Assembly: GCA_035627835.1 (NCBI GenBank)
Contig: DASPKX010000113.1
Coordinates: 1 to 64,000 of the forward strand
Direction of reading: 5' to 3'
DNA length: 64,000 nucleotides
Source: DASPKX01 sp035627835
GTDB taxonomy: Bacteria; Verrucomicrobiota; Verrucomicrobiia; Limisphaerales; SXQI01
Shown: positions 53,635 to 63,900 of the stretch, piece by piece
How the letters are laid out: each line of letters opens with the position of its first letter
Numbering within the stretch: the stretch's first letter is position 1
Notes under the pieces: generated by a model
Database searches by the model: none
Seen by the model: the letters and a program-made list of their open reading frames with translations, nothing else
What the model was told of the DNA's origin: nothing
Translations under genes and position numbers: made by a program

Positions 53635-56600
53635 ATGCACCCGTTGAAATTTATTGCCTTGGCTGCCGCCCTGTCGGCTTCCGTTTACGCCGCTGAACTC
53701 GGTGGTCCTGCCGCCTCCAAGCCGGCCACCACCAACGCCTGGGCGGAGGCTGAAACCGCCATTAAACGTTTCCGCATCCCGCAAGGCTTCAAAATGGAAG
53801 TCTTCGCGGTTGAGCCGCAGCTCGCGAATCCTGTCGCCCTTTCCGTGGACGAGCGCGGGCGCGTGTTTGTAGCCGAAACCCACCGCTACCGCACCAGCGT
53901 CCTCGATATTCGCCACTATATGAGCTGGTACGACGACGACCTCGCCGCCCGCACCGTGGATGACCGCATTGCCATGGTTAAAAAGCACATGGGCAATGAT
54001 GCCCCGAAACTGATCGGCGAAACAGAGCTGGTGCGCCTGGTTGAGGACACCAACGGCGACGGTCGCGCGGACAGCTCGAAAGTGTTTGCTGACGGGTTCA
54101 CCACGATGCTCGACGGCATCGCCTCTGGCGTGCTCGCCCGGCGCGATCAGGTTTATTTCGCCAACATTCCCGCCGTCACGCTTCTCACAGACAAAAACCG
54201 CGACGGCAAGGCCGATGCTCGCAAAGACCTCAGCTTTGGCTACGGTGTTCGCTTCTCATTAACGGGCCATGATTTGCACGGGTTGAAATTCGGGCCGGAC
54301 GGCAAGCTCTACTTCAGCGTGGGCGACCGAGGGTCTCACGTGAAATCCAAAGAGGGCAAAACTTACGCCTATCCGGATGAAGGCGTTGTTTACCGTTGCG
54401 ATCCAGATGGCAGCAACCTCGAGGTTTTTGCGACCGGTCTGCGCAACCCGCAGGAACTCGTGTTCGACGAATACGGCAATCTCTGGACCGGCGACAACAA
54501 CTGCGACCATGGCGATTCTGCCCGCCTCGTTTATATAGTGGAGGGCAGCGACACCGGTTGGCGGGTCGGCTTCCAGTTCAGCGAGCAAAATCCCGCAGGC
54601 ATCTGGAATGCGGAAGGGCTTTGGAAACTGCGCGAGCAAAACACTGGCGAATATCTGATTCCTCCTGTGGCTCACATCGGCAACGGCCCCTCTGGGTTCC
54701 TTTATTATCCCGGCACCGGGTTCGGCGATGCGTATAAAGGAACTTTCTTCCTCTGCGATTTCCGCGGGCAAGCCACGGGCAGCGGCGTGCACAGCTTCAC
54801 CGTCACGCCCAAGGGCGCGGGCTTCGAAATGTCTAAGCCCAATCAATTCCTTTGGGACATTCTGCTGACCGACATCGACTTTGGACCGGACGGCAAAATG
54901 TACATGAGCGATTGGGTGCATGGCTGGCCGAAGTCGGAGAAGGGCCGCATCTATCGGCTCGTCGATGCCCAGGCGCAGCAAACGGGCCTGGTCCGCGATA
55001 CCCAAAAGATCCTCGCTGCTGATTTCACGAAAGCGAAGGAACGCGACCTGGTGAGCCTGCTCGATCACCCGGATATGCGTGTTCGCCAGGAAGCCCAATA
55101 TCGCCTGGCCCAAAAGAAATCTGTCAACGCGTTGGCCACCGTTGCCCAAAAGAACACGAACCAGCTTGCGCGCATCCACGCAATTTGGGGGCTCGGCCAA
55201 CTCGCTCGCAGTTCCGGGCGCGCAGTCTCCGCCTTGGTTCCGATTAGCAACGACCGCGACGCGGAGATCCGCGCTCAAGCCATCAAGGTGTTGGGCGACG
55301 CTGGCGCGAAGAACGCGTTTGAAGCAGCCGCTCGCCTGACAACAGATTCTTCCCCGCGCGTCCGCATGTTCGCAGGCCTCGCGCTCGCAAAGATCAACCG
55401 CGACCAGGGCTTCGATGCCGCAATCGCGATGCTGCGGGCGAACAAGGATCACGACGTGTACGTGCGCCACGGCGCGGTCATGGCCTTGGCGAAAAAGGAC
55501 TACGAGAAGCAGCTCGCGGCTTTGACTAAGGATTCATCGACCTCCGTCCGCCTCGGCGCAACTCTCGCGCTCCGCCGTCTTAAGTCGCCAGCGGTGGCCG
55601 CTTATCTGAACGACCCGGAACCGAAGATCGTGCTGGAAGCCGCGCGCGCCATCAACGACGCGGCCATCGATGAAGCAACGCCTGCTCTCGCAAAAGCAAT
55701 CGCGAAGCCCGGCACTGCTGACGCCGTCGCTCGTCGCGCCATTAACGCCAACTTCCGTGTGGGCTCCGATGAGACCGCTCGTTCACTCGCGAAATTTGCC
55801 ACGCAGGCTCAGTCCAGCGAGAGCGCTCGCGCCGAAGCTGTCGGCCTTCTTGCGCAATGGTCGAACCCATCAAAGCGTGACCGCGTGACCGGCCTCTGGC
55901 GTCCCATCGAAGGTCGTCGCGATGCGAATGCAGCCACAGCTGCATTGACTCCTCATCTCAAAGAGCTGCTGCAAAACAGCCCTGAAGCTGTCCGGATCGC
56001 GTCCATTGATGCCGCTGAGAAGCTCGGCATTCGCGAAGCCGGGTCGCTGCTTGGAGCGATCATCGCCGATGCGCAGGCTCCGGGCGCCGTTCGCGCGCGG
56101 GCTCTAAAAGCTTTGGCCGCGCTGAAGGATCCCGCTCTCACCCAAGCTCTCGAGTTGGCGAGCGCCGATCCCAACGACCTCGTCCGCCGTGAAGCACAAC
56201 GCTTGCAGATTCAAGGCAACCGCGGCGGCTCACCCACCCAGCTCGTGTCAGTGCTGGAAAAAGGCACGATCGCAGAAAAGCAAAATGCCCTCATGGCGAT
56301 GGGCAGCGTGGAAGGCTCAGTTATCGACGAAGTCGTCCTGCAACAGCTTACCAAGCTGAAGGCTGGCGACATTCCAAAGGAGATCGAGCTGGATCTTCTT
56401 GAAGCAGCCGCGCAGCGCCCGGATGCGCGCGTGAAGCGCTCACTCGCCGAACTTGAGGCCGCCCAACCGAAGGATAATCCGCTAGCCGCTTACAAGGCGA
56501 CCCTCGTTGGCGGCGACAAGGAGCTTGGCCGGAAAGTCTTCTTCGAACGCGCTGAGGCTGCCTGCCTTCGGTGCCACAAAGTGAATGGCGAAGGCGGCGA

Positions 56601-56928
56601 GGTTGGTCCTGACCTCACGAAGATCTCCGCTCAACGTGATCGGGCTTATTTGCTCGAATCACTCATCGCGCCGAACGCGAAGATCGCTCCCGGCTTCGAG
56701 AGTGTCGTTGTCACACTCAAGAACGGCGCCACCTACGCTGGTGTTTTGAAGAGCGAGACGGATGCCGTCCTTGAAATTAATTCTCCCGAGGACGGCTTAA
56801 TCAAGGTGAACAAAGCAGACGTTGAGAGTCGCGAGCGTGGCCTTTCTGGCATGCCGGAAGGGTTGAACCTCGTGCTCAGCAAGCACGACGTGCGCAACCT
56901 TATTGAGTATCTCAGCACGCTCAAGTAG
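53635..56928 (+). CDS. Giant secreted PVC-type haem-binding protein 2
   Basis: 1097 residues with a signal peptide (IALAAALSASVYAAE). Same plan as the paralogue at 16145: propeller (about 45-440, IPQGFKMEVFAVEPQLANPVALSV, DTNGDGRADSSKVF), HEAT repeats (about 460-900), haem domain with CLRCH at 977-981 and the same end module, ending NLIEYLSTLK. The two proteins keep identical spacing from CxxCH to the C-terminus (121 residues). A propeller difference (extra GSHVKSKEGKTYAYPDEG loop) suggests different substrates. It converges with fumC, overlapping it by 8 bp. Confidence 0.93.
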   Translation: MHPLKFIALAAALSASVYAAELGGPAASKPATTNAWAEAETAIKRFRIPQGFKMEVFAVEPQLANPVALSVDERGRVFVAETHRYRTSVLDIRHYMSWYDDDLAARTVDDRIAMVKKHMGNDAPKLIGETELVRLVEDTNGDGRADSSKVFADGFTTMLDGIASGVLARRDQVYFANIPAVTLLTDKNRDGKADARKDLSFGYGVRFSLTGHDLHGLKFGPDGKLYFSVGDRGSHVKSKEGKTYAYPDEGVVYRCDPDGSNLEVFATGLRNPQELVFDEYGNLWTGDNNCDHGDSARLVYIVEGSDTGWRVGFQFSEQNPAGIWNAEGLWKLREQNTGEYLIPPVAHIGNGPSGFLYYPGTGFGDAYKGTFFLCDFRGQATGSGVHSFTVTPKGAGFEMSKPNQFLWDILLTDIDFGPDGKMYMSDWVHGWPKSEKGRIYRLVDAQAQQTGLVRDTQKILAADFTKAKERDLVSLLDHPDMRVRQEAQYRLAQKKSVNALATVAQKNTNQLARIHAIWGLGQLARSSGRAVSALVPISNDRDAEIRAQAIKVLGDAGAKNAFEAAARLTTDSSPRVRMFAGLALAKINRDQGFDAAIAMLRANKDHDVYVRHGAVMALAKKDYEKQLAALTKDSSTSVRLGATLALRRLKSPAVAAYLNDPEPKIVLEAARAINDAAIDEATPALAKAIAKPGTADAVARRAINANFRVGSDETARSLAKFATQAQSSESARAEAVGLLAQWSNPSKRDRVTGLWRPIEGRRDANAATAALTPHLKELLQNSPEAVRIASIDAAEKLGIREAGSLLGAIIADAQAPGAVRARALKALAALKDPALTQALELASADPNDLVRREAQRLQIQGNRGGSPTQLVSVLEKGTIAEKQNALMAMGSVEGSVIDEVVLQQLTKLKAGDIPKEIELDLLEAAAQRPDARVKRSLAELEAAQPKDNPLAAYKATLVGGDKELGRKVFFERAEAACLRCHKVNGEGGEVGPDLTKISAQRDRAYLLESLIAPNAKIAPGFESVVVTLKNGATYAGVLKSETDAVLEINSPEDGLIKVNKADVESRERGLSGMPEGLNLVLSKHDVRNLIEYLSTLK

Positions 56929-58300
56929 GGCGCGTTTGTTTTCGCGGATCGAGGAGATCGGCTAGGCGTTCTGGCGCCAGGCCGCTCTCCGCTAGAGCAA
57001 CCTCGCGCACCGTGCGCCCGGTTTCATGTGCCACCTTGGCGATCTTTGCAGCCGTGTCATAACCGATGACCGGCGCGAGTGAGGTGACCATCGCGAGGCT
57101 CTGCTCGACCCCGCTCTCGCAACGCTCGCGATCCGCTTGCAAACCAACAACCGTCCGCCGCGCGAACACGCGAGCGCCGTTGGATAACAGCACGATCGAC
57201 TCAAGCAGGTTTCGCGCGATGAGCGGCATCATTACGTTAAGCTCAAAGTTGCCGAAGGAGCCTCCAATGGTGATTGCGGCATCATTGCCAATCACCTGCG
57301 CGCACACCTGCAACAGCATCTCGCTCATCACCGGGTTGACCTTGCCCGGCATGATGGAAGACCCGGGTTGTGTGGCCGGAATCTTAAGCTCGCCGTAGCC
57401 GAGCCGCGGGCCGGACCCGAGAAAACGAATATCGTTGGTGATTTTGATGAGGCTTACCGCCACCGTCTTGAGCGCTCCGCTCATCTCGACTGCGGCATCG
57501 CGAGCGCCCTGAGCCTCAAAATGATTACTCGCTTCGCGCAACGGAAGGCCGGTCTCCTGCGCGAGCGAAGCAATCGCGCGGGCTGCGAATTGCGGGTGCG
57601 TATTGATACCGGTGCCGACAGCGGTGCCGCCGAGGGCCAGCTCCTGCAAATGGATCGATGCCCGTTCCACTCGCGTGATGCCATGAGCGAGTTGCGACGC
57701 GTAACCGCTGAACTCCTGGCCAAGCAAAATGGGGGTGGCATCCTGAAGATGCGTGCGCCCGATCTTAACAATGTCCGCGAACTCGCGCTCCTTCGCCTGC
57801 AGAGCCGCATGCAGCTCGCGCAGACTCGGCAGCAGCTCGTTCTGGATTCCATCGAGCGCAGCCACATGAATGGCTGTGGGGATAACATCGTTGCTCGATT
57901 GCCCGCGATTAACGTGATCGTTCGGGTGAATCGCTGAACCTTGGGACAGCTCCGAGGCCCGTCGTGCGATCACCTCGTTGGCGTTCATGTTCGTCGAAGT
58001 GCCTGAGCCCGTCTGGAAAATATCGACCACAAAGTGCTGGTCGAGCTTGCCCTCCGCGACTTCGGACGCCGCCTGCTGAATGGCCTTGCTGATCGGCGCT
58101 TCGAGTTGCCCGAGCGCTTCGTTAGCTATCGCGGCATGCTTTTTAATCAAGCCGATAGCACGAATGAACGTGCGAGGAAACCGCTGCCGGCTGATCGGAA
58201 AGTTCTCCACCGCTCGCGCGGTCTGCGCCCCGTAGTAGGCGCTGGTCGGCACGCGCATCTCCCCCATGGAATCCCGCTCAATCCTGAAAGCCTCCTCCAT
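56921..58300 (-). CDS. fumC: Class II fumarate hydratase
   Basis: 459 residues. Interconverts fumarate and malate in the TCA cycle, iron-independent. Signature GSSIMPGKVNPVMSE and substrate-site blocks TGSGTSTNMNANEVIA and NRGQSSNDVIPTAIHVAAL fit FumC better than aspartase, though the superfamily is close. The N-terminus RIERDSMGEMRVPTSAYYGAQTARAVENFPIS is standard. Single gene, divergent from the GYF_2-cNMP gene. Confidence 0.9.
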   Translation of the reverse strand: MEEAFRIERDSMGEMRVPTSAYYGAQTARAVENFPISRQRFPRTFIRAIGLIKKHAAIANEALGQLEAPISKAIQQAASEVAEGKLDQHFVVDIFQTGSGTSTNMNANEVIARRASELSQGSAIHPNDHVNRGQSSNDVIPTAIHVAALDGIQNELLPSLRELHAALQAKEREFADIVKIGRTHLQDATPILLGQEFSGYASQLAHGITRVERASIHLQELALGGTAVGTGINTHPQFAARAIASLAQETGLPLREASNHFEAQGARDAAVEMSGALKTVAVSLIKITNDIRFLGSGPRLGYGELKIPATQPGSSIMPGKVNPVMSEMLLQVCAQVIGNDAAITIGGSFGNFELNVMMPLIARNLLESIVLLSNGARVFARRTVVGLQADRERCESGVEQSLAMVTSLAPVIGYDTAAKIAKVAHETGRTVREVALAESGLAPERLADLLDPRKQTRPT

Positions 58301-58399
58301 AATTTGCTCCCGCCAGAAGATAGTGCGGGAGAGGTCATTCCGCCATGAGCCGAAAAATGGCTTTTACAAGCAAAACTTTTGGGCTAGAACGCCCGTCTT

Positions 58400-59128
58400 A
58401 TGTCCGCTCTCGCTGCACAGGCTCAATCTAACGGCTTCAAGGTTTGGGGAATTGATGACGTGGTCTATGGCCCAGTGGAGCTGCCAACCCTCGTCTCGTG
58501 GGTCAAGGATGAGCGGATCACGGGCGAAACCTGGGTTTACAACGAAGCTCGTGATTTCTGGCGCAAAGCCAAGGAAATGACCGAGCTGCAGATGTTCTTT
58601 AACCAGAACGACACCGTTTTCCAACCCGCGAAACCCGCCCGCTCCGCCCTCAACGCCCAGGAGGTCGACTTGCCCGCACTGCGCAAAATGCGCGTTTTCG
58701 CGGGCATGAACGATTCACAAATCAAGCGCTTCGTTGATTTCATGGAGCTGCGCACCGCGCGCTCCTTCACCGAGATCGTGAAGCAAGGCGAGCCTGGGGA
58801 CGCAATGTATCTCATTCTGGACGGCGAGGTGCGCGTGCGCCTGATGATCAGCGGCAAGGAAACGACCCTGGCCACGCTTTACACCGGTGACTTCTTCGGT
58901 GAGATCGCCCTGTTCGACCATGGCCCGCGCTCTGCCGACATCGTGGCGAACAAAGACACGCTGCTCTTGAAAATCGGCGCCTCCTCCTTCCAGCGCCTGG
59001 CGACGGAAGCGCCCGACCTGGCGAGCCCGTTCCTCCTTTCCATTGGGCGGACACTCACGGGACGCATTCGCGCTGACAACAAGCGCTTGCGCGAGTCTGT
59101 GGCGATGGCTCGGGCGCAAAGCAACTAA
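58400..59128 (+). CDS. GYF_2 plus cyclic-nucleotide-binding protein
   Basis: 242 residues. Residues of about 12-62 form a GYF_2 domain (FKVWGIDDVVYGPVELPTLVSWVKDERI..ETWVYNEARDFW). About 95-215 is a cNMP-binding beta-barrel with the phosphate-binding cassette DFFGEIALFDHGPRSADIVA. There is no C-terminal helix-turn-helix, so this is not a CRP-type transcription factor; more likely a ligand-gated adaptor. It overlaps the convergent CoaB-like gene by 4 bp. Confidence 0.88.
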   Translation: MSALAAQAQSNGFKVWGIDDVVYGPVELPTLVSWVKDERITGETWVYNEARDFWRKAKEMTELQMFFNQNDTVFQPAKPARSALNAQEVDLPALRKMRVFAGMNDSQIKRFVDFMELRTARSFTEIVKQGEPGDAMYLILDGEVRVRLMISGKETTLATLYTGDFFGEIALFDHGPRSADIVANKDTLLLKIGASSFQRLATEAPDLASPFLLSIGRTLTGRIRADNKRLRESVAMARAQSN

Positions 59129-59811
59129 GCTTTGCCTCGCAACAACGCTTCCAAAGCACGGCAAAGCTGCGACAGATCCGCAAGGTGCTGGAGAGCGCCC
59201 GTCGCTTCCAAGAGGCCAAACCCTTCGCCGTAAGCGGCGCCATTCACCACGCACGCATCGGTGCGCGCATCGCGGAGTTGCTCGCGCCCGCGATCCAGCG
59301 CTTGCGCGCGTGAGCCGTCCATCTCGTACTTCCAGCCGACCAATAGCGCTTGCGGGAACCATCCCCGGAGCATCGGAAGAAGCTTTGGTGTCGGGAGCAG
59401 CTCCGCCAGGAGCGAGCCTTCACGCGTGCTCAACTTCCGACACTCGCCTGCGCGGTGGCCGTCGGTTGGGTCATGGATGGGCATCAACTCACCATTCAGG
59501 GTGCGAACGAACACTTTGCCGAACGCGAAATCGCTCACGGCCGCTGCGTGGAAAACAGCGTCCCATTTCTGCTCGCTGAGATTTTCAAAACGAGTGCGCA
59601 AATCGGCAGTGCTGCCGAAGCTTTGCACGTCCGTGGCATTGGTCGGCAGCGGCGCCGTCGCCGAGGCTCCGCGTAGGACCAGAACTTCATGTCCTGCGTT
59701 CGTGAGGTGATCTGCCAGCGCACCGCCGAGGCGTCCCGTCGAGAAGTTCGTCAGTCTCCGAACCTCATCCAGCGGCTCATAAGTCGGCCCCGCTGTCACA
59801 ATGCATCGCAT
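59125..59811 (-). CDS. coaB: Stand-alone phosphopantothenate-cysteine ligase-like protein (CoaB type)
   Basis: 228 residues from the ATG at 59811. Opens with VTAGPTYEPLDEVRRLTNFSTGRLGGALADHL, the CoaB nucleotide-binding block, and has AAVSDFAF, KLSTREGSLLAELLPTPKLLPML and the ending ATGALQHLADLSQLCRALEAL. This joins 4'-phosphopantothenate to cysteine in CoA synthesis. Most bacteria make a CoaBC fusion; here the flavin-dependent CoaC half is absent, so the decarboxylase must be separate. The lysine-containing KxxKK loop of CoaB is not evident, which leaves activity open. Confidence 0.7.
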   Translation of the reverse strand: MRCIVTAGPTYEPLDEVRRLTNFSTGRLGGALADHLTNAGHEVLVLRGASATAPLPTNATDVQSFGSTADLRTRFENLSEQKWDAVFHAAAVSDFAFGKVFVRTLNGELMPIHDPTDGHRAGECRKLSTREGSLLAELLPTPKLLPMLRGWFPQALLVGWKYEMDGSRAQALDRGREQLRDARTDACVVNGAAYGEGFGLLEATGALQHLADLSQLCRALEALLRGKA

Positions 59812-59898
59812 CAAGCCGAACTGTGCCGAAGCCGGGGCTGTTTCTCACGTTAATTCCTCGGGGTTGAACCCCGCTCATGAACTCTGATAATCTGAGGC

Positions 59899-60969
59899 AT
59901 GAACCAGCCGGAGAACTCCAAAGGCGGCGCTCTTCCCCTGCTTGCAGCTTTCACCCTGGGCATCCTTGCTATGGCGGCGATTGGCATCTTTGTGTTGATG
60001 CCTTTCCTAAAACCAAAGGCTGATGGACCGGAGAACAGCCCGGCCACAGAACAGCCTTTAGTGGAGGAAGTCACTGAAATTCCTCCTCAACCAGCCGTCA
60101 CGCGAGCAGCCGCAGCCTCTCCGCCGCTGGTTACAAACAGAACCCACCATGCCGCTATGGCGGCGCCAATCGCTCTGGAGCCTGAAGCAGAGCGGCTAGC
60201 TGAGGCGCCGGGCAACAGGGCTCCTGTGGACTCACATATTCCGATAGCGCTCGAGAACCTGGCTATAGGAGGATTTCGGCTGGGCGGAGGCGGGGTTATT
60301 GAAGGCGTTGTCCAGTTCCGCGGAGTTCCGCCTCCCGAGAGGCCAATCGCCATGGGCGCAAACGATCCTTGTGCGAATCTACCCGGCGCGCCGAAAACCA
60401 CGCGCTTCTTTCGAATTGGGTCCGAAGGCGGTTTAGCCGATGTGCTTGTTTATTTGGAAGGGATCGGAGCATCGAATCAGCTTGCGAGGACATGGCCTCT
60501 TCAAGCAAAGACGCTGCCAATTGTTTACAGTGGTTGCGATGTTGAGCCGTATATCGCGGCAGCCCAGGTCGGACAGGTGCTCACCATTCAATCGCTCGAT
60601 AGCGGAATGCACAACGCGCACGTGACCCCAGACCGGCGCAGCGGGAATCGCGACGCGAATTATGCGCTGATGCCCAAGAGCCAACCAGTTGAGCTTCCGC
60701 TAAAATCGCCCGAGATGTTCATGCGCATTAAATGCGATGTTCATCCATGGGAATTCGGATACGTAAGCATTTTCGAGCATCCCTTCTTCGCGGTGACTGG
60801 GCCCGACGGGGCGTTTCGGATGACGGGAGTTCCGCCCGGCCGGTACGTCCTCAAAGCCGTCCACAGAAAGAGCGGCACGAACGAGACCGACATAGCGGTG
60901 CAAGGCCGGGGGGGGCAGCGCGTGAGCATTACGTTTGAGGCGGGAGCTGAAGTGGCCTCCCGCCAGTAG
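59899..60969 (+). CDS. Membrane-anchored cupredoxin-like / carboxypeptidase-regulatory-like protein
   Basis: 356 residues. An N-terminal membrane anchor (LPLLAAFTLGILAMAAIGIFVLMPFL, with short cytosolic lead) and a low-complexity linker (about 45-120). Then GVVQFRGVPPPERPIAM and VLVYLEGI open a cupredoxin-like domain with potential copper ligands: GMHNAH and IKCDVHPWEFGYVSIF. A short domain follows (FAVTGPDGAFRMTGVPPGRYVLKAVH), the carboxypeptidase-regulatory beta-sandwich. The usual Met ligand position after CDVHPW is Glu here. This family is common in Planctomycetes/Verrucomicrobia, its role unproven (periplasmic electron carrier is one guess). It stands alone; the NRPS end is convergent 10 bp away. 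Confidence 0.78.
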   Translation: MNQPENSKGGALPLLAAFTLGILAMAAIGIFVLMPFLKPKADGPENSPATEQPLVEEVTEIPPQPAVTRAAAASPPLVTNRTHHAAMAAPIALEPEAERLAEAPGNRAPVDSHIPIALENLAIGGFRLGGGGVIEGVVQFRGVPPPERPIAMGANDPCANLPGAPKTTRFFRIGSEGGLADVLVYLEGIGASNQLARTWPLQAKTLPIVYSGCDVEPYIAAAQVGQVLTIQSLDSGMHNAHVTPDRRSGNRDANYALMPKSQPVELPLKSPEMFMRIKCDVHPWEFGYVSIFEHPFFAVTGPDGAFRMTGVPPGRYVLKAVHRKSGTNETDIAVQGRGGQRVSITFEAGAEVASRQ

Positions 60970-60978
60970 CCTCTCCGC

Positions 60979-63900
60979 TCAACCTTTGCTTAACTCGGAT
61001 AACAAGCGTTCCACTTCTTCATCGGACAGATTCGCCACATCCGGTTCTGGCGCTGCAATCGATACCGTGCGCTTAATCTGGCTCGTGGGGCTGACGCTTT
61101 CCGCGCGCGAGATGTAGGAACTCATCGCTTCGAGCGTCGGCTCCTGGAAGAAAGTCATGAGCGGCAGTTCGGCGCCGAAAGTTGTGCGCACGCGTGAGAT
61201 CACTTGCATGGCCAACAGCGAGTGGCCGCCGAGGTCGAAGAAGTTGTCGCCGACGCCGACCTTCTCCAGGTTCAGCACTTCACACCAGATGCGGGCGAGC
61301 TTCTGCTCTTCCTCACTTTGGGGCGCGCGGTAATGCGTGTCGTCGCTGGTGAACACCGGAGCCGGGAGGGCCTTGCGATCGACTTTGCCGTTTGAGTTCA
61401 GCGGCAGCTTATCGAGAATCACAAATGCGGAAGGGACCATGTATTCAGGAACCTTCGCACGGAGCCGCTCTTTCAGTTCATCGATGGAAATGCTGCGTCC
61501 ATTCTTCGGGACGCAATAGGCGGCGAGCCTGTTGTCCCCGTTTTCCTGACGCGCGACAACCACGGTCTCACGGACATCGGGGTGGCTCGCGATAATCGTT
61601 TCGATTTCCCCGAGTTCAATGCGGAAGCCACGGATTTTAATTTGATGATCGAGGCGCCCGAGGTAATCGATCCGTCCATCAGCGCGGAAGCAGCAGAGAT
61701 CGCCTGTTTTGTAGAGCGTCTCGCCTGGAACAAACGGGTTGGGGACGAAACGGTCTTTCGTCAGCTCGGGACGCTTGTGATACCCGCGCGCCACGGGGAT
61801 CCCGCCGATGTGCAATTCGCCCGGAACGTTTACAGGCACTGGGCGCATTTGCTTGTCGAGGACGTAGAGGCGCGCATTCGCAATCGGATAACCGATCGGG
61901 ACAGCAGTGGCGTTCGGGTCGGGCTTGCACTCCCAGTAAGTCACTTCGATGGAGGCTTCTGTAGGGCCGTATAGATTGTGCAATTCGGATTGGGGCAGAA
62001 TCGAGAAGAAGCGGTTCTGCAAAGGAGCTGGCAAAGCTTCGCCGCTGCAGAAAGTTTTCCGAATAGTTTTGCACGTGCGCGCGCGGGCCTCGTCCACAAA
62101 CGCCTGCAGCATTGAGGGCACGAAATGGATGATGGTGATGCCTTCGCGGTTCACCAGATCAGCGATCCCTGCGGGATCGCGATGCAATCCTGGAGGCGCT
62201 ATGACCAGTTGGGCGCCAGATGTGAGAGGCCAGAAAAATTCCCAGGCAGAAACGTCGAAGCTGAACGGCGTCTTCTGAAGAACGCGATCCTCGGCGGTGA
62301 GGTTGTAAGTGGCTTGCCCCCAGAGCAGGCGGTTGGCGACACCGACGTGGGTGTTCATCGCGCCTTTCGGCGTGCCAGTCGAGCCGGATGTGTAGATCGT
62401 GTAGCAGAGGTTCTGAGGAGTGAGCGGCACCGCTGGATTGGTCGTGGGCTGCGCCTTCAGCTCCGCGGACTGATCCACCGCGATCACACGGGCGCCCGTC
62501 ACCGGCAGCTTCGTGAGCAGGTGGGATTGCGTGAGGAGCACAGGAGCCTCTGCATCCTGGACGGTGAAAGAGATGCGGTCCGCCGGGTTGGAAGGATCAA
62601 TCGGCACATACGCGCCGCCAGCCTTCATTGCGGCCACAAGGGCGAGCACCATCTCAAAAGACCGTTCCATGCAGACGGCCACAAATGAGTCCGGCTTCAC
62701 GCCGTTGGCGCGAAGCAGGTGCGCAAGCTGATTCGCGCGAGCATTCATCTCCGCGTAAGTCATGCTCTGGCCGTTGAAGCGGAGCGCGACCGCATTCGGC
62801 GTGGCCGCCGCGTGCCGTTCCACCAATTCGTGCACGAGCTGCGGCGCTTTGTAGTCCACCGTCGTATCGTTCCACTGCTGGACGATCTGGCGCTCCTCGG
62901 CGGCTGTGAGCAATTGGAGTTGCTGAACCGCCTCATCCGGCGTGGCCAAAGCAGATTTCAGCAAAGTCTCAAAATGACCGAGCATGCGCCGGATGCTTTG
63001 CGCCTCAAACAAATCGGTGGCGTACTCGAAGCGAGCTGTCAGGGAGTTGCCGCTGGTGATGAGGAACAACGTCAGGTCGAACTTCGATGTGACGGTTTCC
63101 ACGTCGATGAAATCGAAGTTAACGCCTCCGCCCTCGCCAGCGCTCGGCGTCTCATACACCGAGAGCATCACCTGGAAAATGGGATTATAGCTCAGGTTGC
63201 GCTCGGGCTGGATTTCCTCAACCAGTTTGTCGAACGGAACCTCCTGATGAGCTTGCGCCTTGATGGTGGACTCCTTCACCTGAGCCACGAGCTGCCGGAA
63301 GGTCAGCGTGTTATGAAACCGCCCGCGGGCCAGCACGGTGTTCGCAAAGAACCCAATCAGAGGCTCGGTTTGCGCCTGGGTGCGGTTGGCGATTGGAGAG
63401 CCAACCACGATGTCATCCTGTCCGGAGTAGCGGTGCAGCAGCGCCTGGAACGCCGCCATGCCCACCATGTATGGCGTGACGCCTTCGCGCTTGCAGAACG
63501 ATTTAAGCTCCGCGTGAAGCTTCTCGGGCAGTTGCAACGATTCACAGCGGCCATGATTCGATTGAACCTTGGGGCGTGGCCGATCGGTTGGAAGCTCCAA
63601 CAGAGCGGGCGCGCCTTGCAGCTCTTGTTTCCAATAACCGACGAGAGCGGCGATGCGTTCCTTGTCGAGGGTTTCACGCTCCCACGAAGCATAGTCCAGA
63701 TATTGGATCTCAAGTTCCGGAAGGTGTGCGCTAGGTCCATCCTTATAAAGCGCGAGCAGCTCTTTGAAAAAGATACCGACAGACCAGCCGTCAAAAACCA
63801 GATGGTGGAGGGTAACCAAGAGAATGTTCTCCTTGCTGTTAACCTGAATGAGGCGAGTCCGCATTAGTGGCGCGCGGGTGACATCGAACGGAGTGCGAGC

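Noticed and set aside
54259..55470. A 403-residue minus-strand frame opposite haem protein 2
   Set aside because: Shadow of the propeller/HEAT coding sequence, with no homology pattern.
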